Below, piece after piece: positions 48,388 to 58,457 of a stretch of 64,000 nucleotides of DNA. The notes beneath the pieces were generated by a model that was not told the origin of the DNA, ran no database searches, and was given only the letters and a program-made list of their open reading frames with translations. The DNA comes from Saltatorellus ferox (GTDB taxonomy: Bacteria > Planctomycetota > UBA1135 > GCA-002686595): positions 4,035,524 through 4,099,523 of the forward strand of contig CP036434.1 of the NCBI GenBank assembly GCA_007751475.1, written 5' to 3'. The stretch's first letter is position 1, and the number at the start of each line of letters is the position of its first letter. The translations under genes and the position numbers were made by a program.

Positions 48388-50073
48388 TCAGCTACGAGGC
48401 TTCGAAAGAGACTCGCGCGCTTCCAGCACCGCACTCTGGGCGCTTCGGGCTCCATCGATGGCCGCGCTCATGATCCCACCTGCGTAGCCCGCCCCCTCAC
48501 CCGCGGGGAAGAGATTCTCGAAGCCCAGGGCCCGGCGCGACTCCCGATCGCGGGTCATGCGCACCGGGCCCGAGCTGCGTGTTTCGATGCCCACGAGGAG
48601 TCCCTCGGGTCCGCCGAAGCCCGGAATCGTGCGATCGAAGCGCCCGAGAGCCTCTCGAATCGCGTCGCGGACCTGCGGCGGCAAGAGCTCGTCGATGCGC
48701 CCGGGAACGGCGCCGAACCCGTAGCTGGTCTTCAGCTCCCCCCCCGAGAGCCGGCCCTCCAGGAAGTCGTCTGCGCGCTGTGCCGGGGCCTGGTACGTCT
48801 CGCCGCCGGCGACGAAGAAGCGCTCCTCCAGGTGCCTCTGGAGTTCGACCCCGGCGAGCGGCCCCTCGAAACCGAAGGACGCGAAGTCCTCCGGCGTCAG
48901 CGTGGTCACGAGCGCGGCGTTCGCCCAGCGCGACGAGTGCTTGGAGTTGCTCATCCCGTTCGTGCAGAGCCTGCGCGGCTCGTTCACGCTGGCGACGATT
49001 CGACCGCCCGGGCACATGCAGAAAGAGTGCGCTGGCGGCGCGCCTTTGCTCTGGAGGTTGTAGGAAGCCGGGCCGAGGCCGTCTCCGATCTCGGGCCCGT
49101 AGCGCCCGCGCGTGATGAGTTCCTGGGGATGCTCGATCCGCACGCCGAGCTGGAAAGGCTTGGCCTCGAGGAGCACGCCGTCTTCCAGCAGCCGCGCCCA
49201 GGTATCCCGGGCGCTGTGGCCGATGCAGAGCACGAGCGCATCGAGCGGAATCTCCCCCTCGGTGGTCGCGACGGCCCGGATGCGCGCCTCGCTCCTGGCT
49301 CCCGATGATCGGACGAGCCCGGTCACGCGGATGCCGTAGCGGAACTCGACTCCCGCCGCCTCCAGCCGCGCCCGAAGCCGCGGCAGCATCCGATGGAGTC
49401 GATCCGTGCCGATATGCGCGCGCGCGTCGTAGGCGATGTCCGGGGGGGCCCCTGCATCGATGAGCTCCTGGATGACGGTGAACTCCATGGGATCGGAGAC
49501 CCGCGTGTAGAGCTTGCCGTCCGAGTAGGTGCCGGCTCCCCCGTCGCCGAAAAGCAGGTTGTTGTCCGGATCGGGCTCCCCGCCGCGGTGGAAGGCCACG
49601 ACCTTGCGACCGCGGCGCTCGATGGGCTCGCCCCGCTCCAGGAGCGTCACGCGCGCACCCGACTCGGCGGCGCCGAGCGCCGCGAAGAGCCCACCGGGGC
49701 CAGCACCGACGACCACGACATGGGGCACTGCGCCACCGGATGCGCCGCCGGGCCTGCCCGCCGATTCGACCCGCAGGCTCGCGGCGGTCGGCGCCTCGCG
49801 GACCTTGCCGGAGCGGCGCAGCCGCTCGAACTTCTGGGAACGGATCGGTCCCTGTCCCGCCAGATCCACCTGCACCACGAAGTGGAGGTCAGCCCCGCGT
49901 CCGCGCGCGTCGACCGAGCGCTTGGCCAGCCTGGCGAAGGCGAGCTGGCCCGGGTCCAGACCGATCTGACGCGCAGCGCGCGCCAGAACGGCCTCGTCCG
50001 GCTCGTCGACTTCCTGCCGCAACCCGCTGACACGCCAAACGTTTCCGGCACCTGATCCTCGGCTCGATCCCAT
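48388..50073 (-). CDS. COG2509-type FAD-dependent dehydrogenase
   Basis: 561 residues from the ATG at 50073; a GTG at 50094 is possible. The FAD-binding [16 protein letters not shown] is at about residue 130, [16 protein letters not shown] follows, and [15 protein letters not shown] and [20 protein letters not shown] close the family. An N-terminal domain of about 120 residues resembles the usual RVxxxxLxxDEP region. This family is conserved and its substrate is unknown. Confidence 0.9.
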   Translation of the reverse strand: MGSSRGSGAGNVWRVSGLRQEVDEPDEAVLARAARQIGLDPGQLAFARLAKRSVDARGRGADLHFVVQVDLAGQGPIRSQKFERLRRSGKVREAPTAASLRVESAGRPGGASGGAVPHVVVVGAGPGGLFAALGAAESGARVTLLERGEPIERRGRKVVAFHRGGEPDPDNNLLFGDGGAGTYSDGKLYTRVSDPMEFTVIQELIDAGAPPDIAYDARAHIGTDRLHRMLPRLRARLEAAGVEFRYGIRVTGLVRSSGARSEARIRAVATTEGEIPLDALVLCIGHSARDTWARLLEDGVLLEAKPFQLGVRIEHPQELITRGRYGPEIGDGLGPASYNLQSKGAPPAHSFCMCPGGRIVASVNEPRRLCTNGMSNSKHSSRWANAALVTTLTPEDFASFGFEGPLAGVELQRHLEERFFVAGGETYQAPAQRADDFLEGRLSGGELKTSYGFGAVPGRIDELLPPQVRDAIREALGRFDRTIPGFGGPEGLLVGIETRSSGPVRMTRDRESRRALGFENLFPAGEGAGYAGGIMSAAIDGARSAQSAVLEARESLSKPRS

Positions 50074-50221
50074 TCTGCTCGGGAGTTTACGCACGCCCCG
50101 CAGTTCTCCGTCGGATTCCTGTCCGGAAGTGACCAGCCGCTACCGAAGGCCCCGTCGGTGGGCCGCCGGCGCGCCATTTCCGGGTTTCGCACACCCCCAC
50201 CTGATCCACGAGCTGAACCGC

Positions 50222-50752
50222 ATGAGCTTCTCCCCTTCACTCCTCGTCTCTGCCGCGCTGGCAGGGGTCCTGCTCGCCCACGGCTGCGCCACCGTCTCCT
50301 CGTCGGTGATGATCCCGGAGTCGATCGAGGCGGGCCTATCGAAGGGCGGGAGCGTTCGGATCGACGCCGAGGGCTCGTCGCGGCAGGCCTTCGTTGGGCG
50401 CCGCCTCGTGGCCACCGACGCTCTGGAGTCCGCGGTTCGAGAGTCCGTTCTGAGCGCGGGCCTCTACGACGAGGTGGTCCACAAGGGCAAGGCGGATCGC
50501 GTCCTCTCCGTCACCGTGGACCGACTGGAGGAGCCAGAGATCGGGCTTGACATGACCTGTGAGGTCGCGCTCCGCTGGCGCCTCATGTCCGGCGACCGCG
50601 CGAGCACGTACTGGGAAGAGGTGATCACGACGAAGGAGACGATCAACACGTACCAGGAGACGGATTCGTCGAAGCGCGCCATGAAGGCCGTCGAAGCCGC
50701 GCTCCGGTCCAATCTGCACCGCGGGATCGTTCGACTTTCGAACGCAGGCTAA
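50222..50752 (+). CDS. Secreted lipoprotein of unknown function
   Basis: 176 residues from the ATG at 50222. The signal ends in VLLAHGCATVSSS, a loose lipobox with Cys22. The mature part (VRESVLSAGLYDEVVHKG, VTVDRLEEPEIGLDMTCEVALRWRL) is one mixed alpha/beta domain with no known motif. It resembles small envelope lipoproteins that report on or scaffold periplasmic stress, but that is only an impression. Confidence 0.7.
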   Translation: MSFSPSLLVSAALAGVLLAHGCATVSSSVMIPESIEAGLSKGGSVRIDAEGSSRQAFVGRRLVATDALESAVRESVLSAGLYDEVVHKGKADRVLSVTVDRLEEPEIGLDMTCEVALRWRLMSGDRASTYWEEVITTKETINTYQETDSSKRAMKAVEAALRSNLHRGIVRLSNAG

Positions 50753-50886
50753 TCCGGCGGGTCCCAGCTATCTGCCCCCATGACGAGCCGAGCGACGACG
50801 CTCCCGCCGTTCCGGATCTCGTCCGCGGTGGCGAGCTCTTCGGACTTCTGGACGCGGCCGATCGGGACCGCTGCCCGGGTGCTCGA

Positions 50887-52239
50887 GTGGTCGTTTCCGT
50901 GTCCGAGGACGATGACCCCGCCTTCATCGCCGAGGTGAACGCCCACTGCGTGGCGGCGCCGGAGCTCCAGCGCCGCGGCGCGTTCCACGGTCACTGGGCC
51001 GAACTCGACGATTCGCTCTCGTTCCACGCCAAGGAGCCGCTCGCGATCCTGAAGAAGCGCTGGGACGAGGCGCGGCCGATCGTGCTCCATGACGCACTGC
51101 CAGACGACGTGCTCGATGCCGCCGAGGAGCCGCTCGCCACGGCCGACATGGGCGGAGCTTTGCGGTCGCCCACCGGACTCAACGAATGGCTCCACAAGCG
51201 CGAGCAACTCATCGCGCCGGAGTTTCGCATCCAGCGGCCGATCGAAGAGCGCGGTCGCTCGAAGGGCGCCAACCTCCCGGACGAACGCGACCTGGCGCGG
51301 GCGTTCGTCTCGTGGAAGGCCCCCCAGGGCCGCACGATCAAGGGCCCGACGAGCGTCAGCAATCTCTGGATCAAGAGCCAGCGGCTATCGCTTCACCCGG
51401 ACGACGACTCGGTGCGCGTGCGCTTCTCCTTCGGCGAGGAAGGGCCGGACGACGCGAGCCGCGACATGGCCCGCCATAAGCTGGTGCGCGAGCTCTCCAG
51501 CCGCCTCATGCCGGAAGCAGCTGCGATCAACGCCGACCCGGAGATCCTGGGTCTCCTGGAGGAGTGGATCGGGGCGACACCTCTCCTGACCCAGGGCATC
51601 GCTTACTGGAACGCTCCGAGCGGGGGAGCGCTCTTCCACCATGACGCCTTCGACGAGCCGTTGCAGGGCCGCCAGCGCGGCGTGCTCTACTCCCAGGTCA
51701 CGGGCTCGACGGCCTGGCTGGCGCTGTCCGTTCAGGATCTCGTCCTGCGGGTGAGGGAGTTCGTCGAGTTCATGGAGGACGGTACGCTTCCGGCCGCGCG
51801 AACGGCGCTGATCACCGATCACCCTCGCGGTGACGACGTCCTCGCCGTCGTCGGTGATGGCGAGAGGCTCATGAAGGAACTCAGCGAACCAGGGTGCGGA
51901 ATCCTGGCCCCGCTCGTGAATTACGGGCCGGATTTCACTTCGCTGTGCGCTGACGCCGGTCACGCGTTCCTGCTGGGCCCCGGCGACGTCATCTGCCTGC
52001 CCAATCATGGCTACGCTTCCACCTGCATGCACTCCGTCTTTTGCGCGAGCGAGGAGCCTGGCTTCGCGCTTTCGCTCGCCATCCGAGCGACCACGGATGG
52101 CGTGGATCCGGCTCGAATCGGAAGCCGCAGGGCAAGAGGTCGCAGAGGACCCAGAGCGGACACTGGCGGGCCGCGCCGCGGATCCGGCCCGAGGCGCTCC
52201 GGCGGCTCCCGACGCGGTCCCAGATCGAGGCGTTCGTGA
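50887..52239 (+). CDS. Cupin/JmjC-like (possible Fe(II)/2OG-dependent) protein; both ends uncertain
   Basis: 450 residues in the GTG-started frame. The core (about 50-400) has HHDAFDE and MHSVFCASEEPG, which could provide the two His and one Asp of a cupin/JmjC iron site, plus GDVICLPNHGYAS. The ends are odd. Before 50887 the best wobble-GC frame is a different one, starting at ATG 50780. After about 52110 the plus-two frame has almost all G/C third positions while the annotated tail is Arg/Gly/Ser low-complexity. A sequence error, real frameshift or decay is possible. The substrate is unknown. Confidence 0.6.
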   Translation: MVVSVSEDDDPAFIAEVNAHCVAAPELQRRGAFHGHWAELDDSLSFHAKEPLAILKKRWDEARPIVLHDALPDDVLDAAEEPLATADMGGALRSPTGLNEWLHKREQLIAPEFRIQRPIEERGRSKGANLPDERDLARAFVSWKAPQGRTIKGPTSVSNLWIKSQRLSLHPDDDSVRVRFSFGEEGPDDASRDMARHKLVRELSSRLMPEAAAINADPEILGLLEEWIGATPLLTQGIAYWNAPSGGALFHHDAFDEPLQGRQRGVLYSQVTGSTAWLALSVQDLVLRVREFVEFMEDGTLPAARTALITDHPRGDDVLAVVGDGERLMKELSEPGCGILAPLVNYGPDFTSLCADAGHAFLLGPGDVICLPNHGYASTCMHSVFCASEEPGFALSLAIRATTDGVDPARIGSRRARGRRGPRADTGGPRRGSGPRRSGGSRRGPRSRRS

Positions 52240-52311
52240 CCTGGTTGTCACCTTGCTCCGAGCTTCATCTCAGCCCCGGCCCGCCAAGCCGCGATACTCT
52301 TTGTCATAGAC

Positions 52312-53604
52312 ATGTCAGTCACTCTCCCCGTCACGACCTCCTCGAAGTCCGTCCCGGATCGCGCCCAGCTGGCGGCCCTCGGCCCCCACTCGCCACGGGG
52401 CCCTCTCGTCGGACCTTCGGAGCTTCGCTCCGTGTTCGAAGCCTTCGGGCTGAACCCCCTCGAGGTCCTCGAGCTGGGCACGAGCCCTGACGCCGGTGAC
52501 CGTTTCCACGTCGTGGCGCCCCAGGAAATCCTCGTCGGCCGCCGTTTCGCGAGCCTCGACGCCGAACTCGACGACGACTCTGCCTTCCTCCTGGTGCTGG
52601 AAGGCAAGGTCGACGACCGTCGACTGGCCACGTGGCGCAATTCGCTGTGGCCCATGATTCACGTGGGAGCCATTCTCCGCTGCCAGGGAGGGCGCGCACG
52701 TCGCATCACGCTCGGCGGAACGGAAGAGGTCGAAGGCACGTTCGACTTCGACGGGGCCGTCCTGTTCGGCAGACGAACCGCTCACGTGATGGCCCCCGAA
52801 GCGACCGTCGAGAAGTTCGACAAGAACGCGTCCGGATGGGACGGACAGCCCGGCGGCCCCGGCTATCCCCACTTTCGCTGGATGCGCCGCTTCGTGGGAC
52901 ACTTCGTCCAGCCGCTGCCGGCTCCGAAGAACGGTGGTCCGCTGCGCGTCCTCGACTTCGGCTGCGGCGCTGGATGGGTCGGCATCGAGGTCGCCAAGGC
53001 CGTCGGCGACGTCTACCTGGCGTCGTTCGATCCGAGCCCGGAGATGGTCAAGATCACCGGCAAGAACGCAGAGAAGGAAGGAGTCCAGAGGTTCGAAGGC
53101 CGCGTGGGTTTCGGCGAGGCGCCCCCGTTCGGCGGCGTTCACGAGGGCGCGACGAACGAGCGCTTCGACTACGTGGTGAGCTCGGGCGTCGTGAGCTTCT
53201 CACCCGACGTGGAGGCCTGGATGGACGGCCTCGTCGCGACGCTGGCTCCGGGCGCTGACCTCGTGGTAGGCGACATCCACCCACTATCCAAGGGCTTCCT
53301 GCGCCGCCGCATGCGCAAACCGCTCCTGCCCGTGCGCGAGATGAACGCACGCACCCGCGAGGCGATCCGCGCAGGGCTCGAGGCCCGTGGCCTCAAGCAC
53401 GTCCGCAGCGGCGCCTACCAGATCACACGCCCGATCCCGGAGTTGATGCACCTCAACGAGACGAAGCTGAAGGGGCTGTTGACCTACCCGCTGCTCTGGA
53501 TGAACAAGCTCATGACCGCGCTGGACGGATCATTCGGTTCCCCGATGCAGGACCGCTTCGATTCCTGGGTCATGCACCTGCAGGCGCCGGGAAGCGAAGA
53601 GTAG
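52312..53604 (+). CDS. Class I SAM-dependent methyltransferase with N-terminal domain
   Basis: 430 residues. The SAM-binding motif I is VLDFGCGAGWVG (about 213-224), followed by DPSPEMVKITG (motif II acidic loop) and VVSSGVVSFSPDVEAWMDGL. The N-terminal about 190 residues carry an extra domain (LDAELDDDSAFLLVLEGKVD, HVGAILRCQGGRARRITLGG), and the C-terminus NKLMTALDGSFGSPM follows. The substrate is unknown. It lies close downstream of the cupin-like gene. Confidence 0.82.
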   Translation: MSVTLPVTTSSKSVPDRAQLAALGPHSPRGPLVGPSELRSVFEAFGLNPLEVLELGTSPDAGDRFHVVAPQEILVGRRFASLDAELDDDSAFLLVLEGKVDDRRLATWRNSLWPMIHVGAILRCQGGRARRITLGGTEEVEGTFDFDGAVLFGRRTAHVMAPEATVEKFDKNASGWDGQPGGPGYPHFRWMRRFVGHFVQPLPAPKNGGPLRVLDFGCGAGWVGIEVAKAVGDVYLASFDPSPEMVKITGKNAEKEGVQRFEGRVGFGEAPPFGGVHEGATNERFDYVVSSGVVSFSPDVEAWMDGLVATLAPGADLVVGDIHPLSKGFLRRRMRKPLLPVREMNARTREAIRAGLEARGLKHVRSGAYQITRPIPELMHLNETKLKGLLTYPLLWMNKLMTALDGSFGSPMQDRFDSWVMHLQAPGSEE

Positions 53605-53614
53605 CCTGCGACCG

Positions 53615-53632
53615 CTCGGCCTTCGGGCCGAG
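53615..53632 (+). terminator. UUCG-loop hairpin after the methyltransferase
   Basis: CTCGGCC-TTCG-GGCCGAG, a perfect 7-bp stem with the very stable UUCG tetraloop 11 nt after the stop. No T-tract follows, so termination is possible but unproven. Confidence 0.4.
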
Positions 53633-53634
53633 TG

Positions 53635-53736
53635 CACTGCAGCGGGGGGCTCACTGCAGCGGGGGGCTCACTACAGCGGAGGGCTCACTGCAGCGCAAGG
53701 CTCACTGCAGCGCAAGGGTCACTGCAGCGCAACCTG
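53635..53736. repeat. 17-bp tandem repeat, six copies
   Basis: Unit CACTGCAGCGGGGGGCT. Copies 1-2 are identical; later ones drift (GGAGGGCT, GCAAGGCT, GCAAGGGT, GCAACCTG). It sits between the convergent methyltransferase and accD genes. Confidence 0.9.
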
Positions 53737-53757
53737 TCGCCTCGCCGCCTCCGCCCG

Positions 53758-54774
53758 TCAGCCCGTTGTCTCGTCGGCGTCTCGATCCGCCGCTTCCACG
53801 CCGGCGGCTGCCGCTTCCTCGCTGGCGACAGGCTCGACCTCCATCCCAGGGATCGTGACTCGCCGGGTCCCGATCTCGTCCCAGGCGTAGGTGCCGTAGT
53901 CGATCAAATTCGCCAGCGTCTCGCGCATGTCGTCGCGCGAGACGATCGCGTCGATCTGCCCCTTCTCCAGCAGGAACTCCGAGCGCTGGAATCCGGGGGG
54001 AAGCTCCTGCTTGATGGTGCTGGCGATGACGCGCGGACCCGCGAAGCCGATGAGCGCGCCCGGTTCGGCGAGCGTCAGGTCGCAGACCATCGCGAACGAA
54101 GCGGTCACACCACCGGTCGTCGGGTGGGTCAGCACGCAGATGGCAAAGCCGCCCGCCTCCTGAAGCGAGGACAGCGCCGAGCAGGTCTTGGCCATCTGCA
54201 TCAGCGACAGCATCCCCTCGTGCATCCGGGCCCCGCCCGAAGCCGTGAAGAGGACGAGAGGCCGCTTCTCCAGCCGAGCGACGTCACAGGCGAGCGCGAT
54301 CTTCTCTCCCACGACCTCGCCCATCGAGCCGCCGAGGAACTTGAAGTCCATGACGCCGAGAATCACGGGGCGGCCGTGGATCTCGCCGCGCCCCGCGATC
54401 AGGGCCTCGTTCTGGCCGGTCCGCTGAACCGTGCGCTCGATCTTGTCGCCGTAGGGACCGGAGTCCACGAAGTGGAGGCGGTCCATCGCCGTCAGGTCCG
54501 GGAAGAGTTCTTCCCAGGAACCTGCGTCCAGCGTGTGGCGCACCCGATCACGCCCCGGCATCGTGAAGTGGAAGTCGCAGCTCGGGCAGGTGTACGATTT
54601 CTCGACGACCTCCTTGCGATAGATCGTGGCCTCGCAGTGCTCGCACTTGAGCCAGAGCCCGGTGGGCAGCTCCTTCTTGCGGAAACGAAGCCTGTCGAGA
54701 CGGCCGCGCTTGGGGGCAGCGCCGTCCTTTCCATCCGGTGAAGTGTTCTCTTTGGCCATACTGATATCGCTCAT
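53758..54774 (-). CDS. accD: Acetyl-CoA carboxylase carboxyltransferase beta subunit
   Basis: 338 residues. The zinc ribbon C44-C47/C63-C66 (KCEHCEATI ... TCPSCDFHF) and the carboxyltransferase signature LFTASGGARMHEGMLSLMQM with TTGGVTASFAMVCD and GFAGPRVI are intact. It carries out the carboxyl transfer step of malonyl-CoA synthesis with AccA, which is not in the window. The tail (about 310-338) is Ala/Glu-rich. Its ATG overlaps the rpe stop (ATGA). Confidence 0.95.
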   Translation of the reverse strand: MSDISMAKENTSPDGKDGAAPKRGRLDRLRFRKKELPTGLWLKCEHCEATIYRKEVVEKSYTCPSCDFHFTMPGRDRVRHTLDAGSWEELFPDLTAMDRLHFVDSGPYGDKIERTVQRTGQNEALIAGRGEIHGRPVILGVMDFKFLGGSMGEVVGEKIALACDVARLEKRPLVLFTASGGARMHEGMLSLMQMAKTCSALSSLQEAGGFAICVLTHPTTGGVTASFAMVCDLTLAEPGALIGFAGPRVIASTIKQELPPGFQRSEFLLEKGQIDAIVSRDDMRETLANLIDYGTYAWDEIGTRRVTIPGMEVEPVASEEAAAAGVEAADRDADETTG

Positions 54775-55493
54775 CGGACGGTTCCTGAGCCGCTGATCGG
54801 CTCCTTCATGGCCTCCACTGCGGCACGACGGAAGGACTCGATGGTCCCCCTTCGATCGGCGGCACCAAAGATGGCCGAGCCAGCGACGAATGCGTCGGCT
54901 CCAGCCGCCGCGCAAAGCGGCAGTGTCTCGGCATTGAGACCGCCGTCCATCTCGACGATGCCCCGGAAGCCCTGCTCCCGGAGCCAGCGAGTCTTCGACA
55001 GCGTATGCTCCATGAACCTTTGACCACCGAAGCCCGGGAACACGCTCATGATCAGGACGAGGTCGACCTCGTCGAGGATCGCCTCCAGAGGCTCGACCGG
55101 GGTGTTCGGGTTGATGGAGACGCCGACCATGGGCGCGCCCGCGTCGCGGAACGCCTTGTTCGCGAGCTTCGCCCCGCGGACCGTGCCACTGCCCATCGCC
55201 TCCCAGTGATAGGTCAGCACCTGGGCGCCCGCGTCGACGTAGTTCGACGCGTACGCGATGGGGTTCGACACCATCAGGTGGACGTCGAGCGGCCGAGTGG
55301 CCACCGACTTCATCGCCTGGACGAGCGGCGGACCGAACGTCATGTTTGGCACGAAGTGACCGTCCATCACGTCCACGTGCAACCAGTCCGCGCCCTCGCT
55401 TTCGATGGCGCGGATCTCGTCACCGATCCTCGTGAAGTCGCACGAGAGGAGCGACGGCGCGATGATCGGCGTACGGGGGGACGAGTCCTGCAT
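54771..55493 (-). CDS. rpe: Ribulose-phosphate 3-epimerase
   Basis: 240 residues, a TIM barrel interconverting ribulose- and xylulose-5-phosphate. Diagnostic segments are PSLLSCDF, DWLHVDVMDGHFVPNMTFGP, LDVHLMV, VLIMSVFPGFGGQRF and VEMDGGLN. It ends in an ATGA overlap with accD. It is separated from pgk by the palindromic element. Confidence 0.95.
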   Translation of the reverse strand: MQDSSPRTPIIAPSLLSCDFTRIGDEIRAIESEGADWLHVDVMDGHFVPNMTFGPPLVQAMKSVATRPLDVHLMVSNPIAYASNYVDAGAQVLTYHWEAMGSGTVRGAKLANKAFRDAGAPMVGVSINPNTPVEPLEAILDEVDLVLIMSVFPGFGGQRFMEHTLSKTRWLREQGFRGIVEMDGGLNAETLPLCAAAGADAFVAGSAIFGAADRRGTIESFRRAAVEAMKEPISGSGTVR

Positions 55494-55508
55494 GGCGTGA
55501 ATGATAGT

Positions 55509-55686
55509 CGCTCCTAGTGCCCTGAATCAGGGGTTCGTCGCATTAGTTTCGCCCGTTTCGCTCCGTAGCTGCGTTGCCGAACCTTGGACGGAACTACTGC
55601 TACGCACTGCGGTTCGGACGCCTTGCTACGAAACGAAACAGACTGAAACTAATGCGACGAACCTCTGATTCAGGGCACTAGGAGCG
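55509..55686. repeat. Palindromic element with 42-bp terminal inverted repeats (MITE-like)
   Basis: 178 bp. Arms 55509-55550 and 55645-55686 match in 41 of 42 positions. Inside, further pairings (GTTTCG, CGTAGC, CCGAACC with its complement) continue as an interrupted stem to a loop of about 27 nt. The right arm contains the CTAG that supplies the pgk stop codon. No open reading frame or transposase is inside. It could be a non-autonomous insertion or a structured RNA between pgk and rpe. Confidence 0.85.
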
Positions 55687-56880
55687 CGATGCGGGGCCAA
55701 GGGCTTCGATTCCGGGAAGGACCTTGCCCTCCAGGAGCTCCAGGGACGCTCCACCGCCGGTGGACACATGGTCCACCCGGTCGCTGAGCCCGAGGAGGTG
55801 AATCGCCGCGACCGAGTCGCCGCCCCCCACCACGGTCGTCCCTTTACACTCGGCTAGCGCCTTGCCGACGCTCTCCGTACCGGCGCGGAAGGCCTCCAAC
55901 TCGAAGACCCCCATCGGCCCGTTCCAGATCACCGTCTGCGCCGACCGGATCCTGTCCGCGTACACTTCGCGGGTCTTCGGGCCAATGTCGAGGGCCATGA
56001 GGCCCTCGGGAATATCGACGTCGGTGATCCGGGTTTCGGCGTCCGCCGCGAACCGATCGGCCACCACGTGATCCACGGGCAGGATCAGGTCGACCCCCTT
56101 CTTCTCCGCCTTGGCGAGGGCCTCCTGGCACATCACGAGGCGGTCCTCCTCGACCAGCGAGGCCCCGACGGTGTGGCCCTGAACCTTCAGGAACGTATAC
56201 GCCATGCCGCCCCCGATGAGGAGCGCGTCGCAGCGATCGAGCAGGCTGTCGATCACGGTCAGCTTGTCGCTCACCTTCGCGCCGCCGAGAATGGCCACGA
56301 GGGGGCGCTCCGGGTTCGTGAGCACCTTGGCGAACGCCCGGCACTCGGCCGCGAGAAGGTCGCCGGCTGCCGACGGGAGCAATCGCGCGACGCCCGACAC
56401 CGAAGCGTGATCGCGGTGGGCCGCGCCGAACGCGTCCCCCACGAACACATCCCCGAGGCGCGCGAACGCTCTGGCCAGCTCGGGATCGCCCTTGGTCTCA
56501 CCCTTGTGGAAGCGAACGTTCTCGCAGAGCACCGTCGTCCCCTCGGGCGCGGACGCGATCGCGTCCTCGACCGCCGGGCCGGTGCTCTCCTTCAGCGTCA
56601 GAACCGGCGAGCCCAGCAGCTCCTGCAGGCGCTCGCCGATCACGCCGACGCGCATGGATTCGACGACCTCACCATCGGGCCGTCCGAAGTGCACCAGCAC
56701 CACCGGTCGACCGCCGCGATCCAGGATCTTCCGAAGCGTGCCGATGCCCGCGCTGATGCGCGTGTCATCGGTGATCGCCCCGGTCTTCTTGTCCACGGGA
56801 ACGTTGTAGTCCGCGCGAACGAGCACGCGTTTGCCGCTGAGATCACCCAGCGAGTCCAGGTCAGGTACGTCGAGATTCAT
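55678..56880 (-). CDS. pgk: Phosphoglycerate kinase
   Basis: 400 residues. KRVLVRADYNVPVD, VVLVHFGRPDG, VLCENVRFHKGE, LVAILGGAKVSDKL, GGGMAYTFL, GPMGVFELEAF and VVGGGDSVAA mark the two-lobed kinase that makes ATP from 1,3-bisphosphoglycerate. The stop codon lies in the right arm of the palindromic element, so the last codons (ASRS) may differ from the ancestral end. It is 16 nt after gap. Confidence 0.95.
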   Translation of the reverse strand: MNLDVPDLDSLGDLSGKRVLVRADYNVPVDKKTGAITDDTRISAGIGTLRKILDRGGRPVVLVHFGRPDGEVVESMRVGVIGERLQELLGSPVLTLKESTGPAVEDAIASAPEGTTVLCENVRFHKGETKGDPELARAFARLGDVFVGDAFGAAHRDHASVSGVARLLPSAAGDLLAAECRAFAKVLTNPERPLVAILGGAKVSDKLTVIDSLLDRCDALLIGGGMAYTFLKVQGHTVGASLVEEDRLVMCQEALAKAEKKGVDLILPVDHVVADRFAADAETRITDVDIPEGLMALDIGPKTREVYADRIRSAQTVIWNGPMGVFELEAFRAGTESVGKALAECKGTTVVGGGDSVAAIHLLGLSDRVDHVSTGGGASLELLEGKVLPGIEALGPASRS

Positions 56881-56896
56881 GATTCAGGGTCGCCGA

Positions 56897-57994
<1,098 letters not shown>

Positions 57995-58457
57995 GAAGCT
58001 GGGTGTGGGTGGCCCCGGGGGGGCCGAAGGGGAGAGCGAGCCCGGAACGCCAAGCGAACCGGGTTGAGTGAGCGAATTCTGGCTTCCCCCACGTTCGTCC
58101 AGCGCTCCGAAGCGCGAACTTCGGGGCGAAATGGACCGGGCTGTGAGAAATCTCCAGAGAAGGCGGACAGAGCGTACGTACCTCCACCGATGGGTTCAAC
58201 GAAGGGGTAGGTCTGCGCGCGCATCTCCCCTGCCCTACGGGATGGTTTCCGATCATCTGCGCCTTGCTACCCCCCCCTGCGACCCCAGCTGGCCTACCCC
58301 GGCCGCCCCGCACGGCGCCCCCCCCCCGATCGCGACTTTCCCGGCAATGCCCGCTCCATTTTCTGGCGCTGGAACCTCTTTCCCCGAACAATGCGACCTC
58401 GGCAGCTCGGGCTGCCTTTCCATCGTGACTGGACCCGCATCGAACCACCGCTCTGCC
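57995..58457. other. Divergent intergenic region between gap and tilS
   Basis: 463 bp, with poly-G and poly-C tracts near 58010-58025 and 58266-58330. The plus frame stays open into tilS but its translation looks non-coding. No convincing promoter boxes are seen. It must hold the regulatory region of both genes. Confidence 0.5.

Noticed and set aside
53635..53736. Possible CRISPR array
   Set aside because: The 17-bp units are directly adjacent with no spacers, and no cas genes are present.
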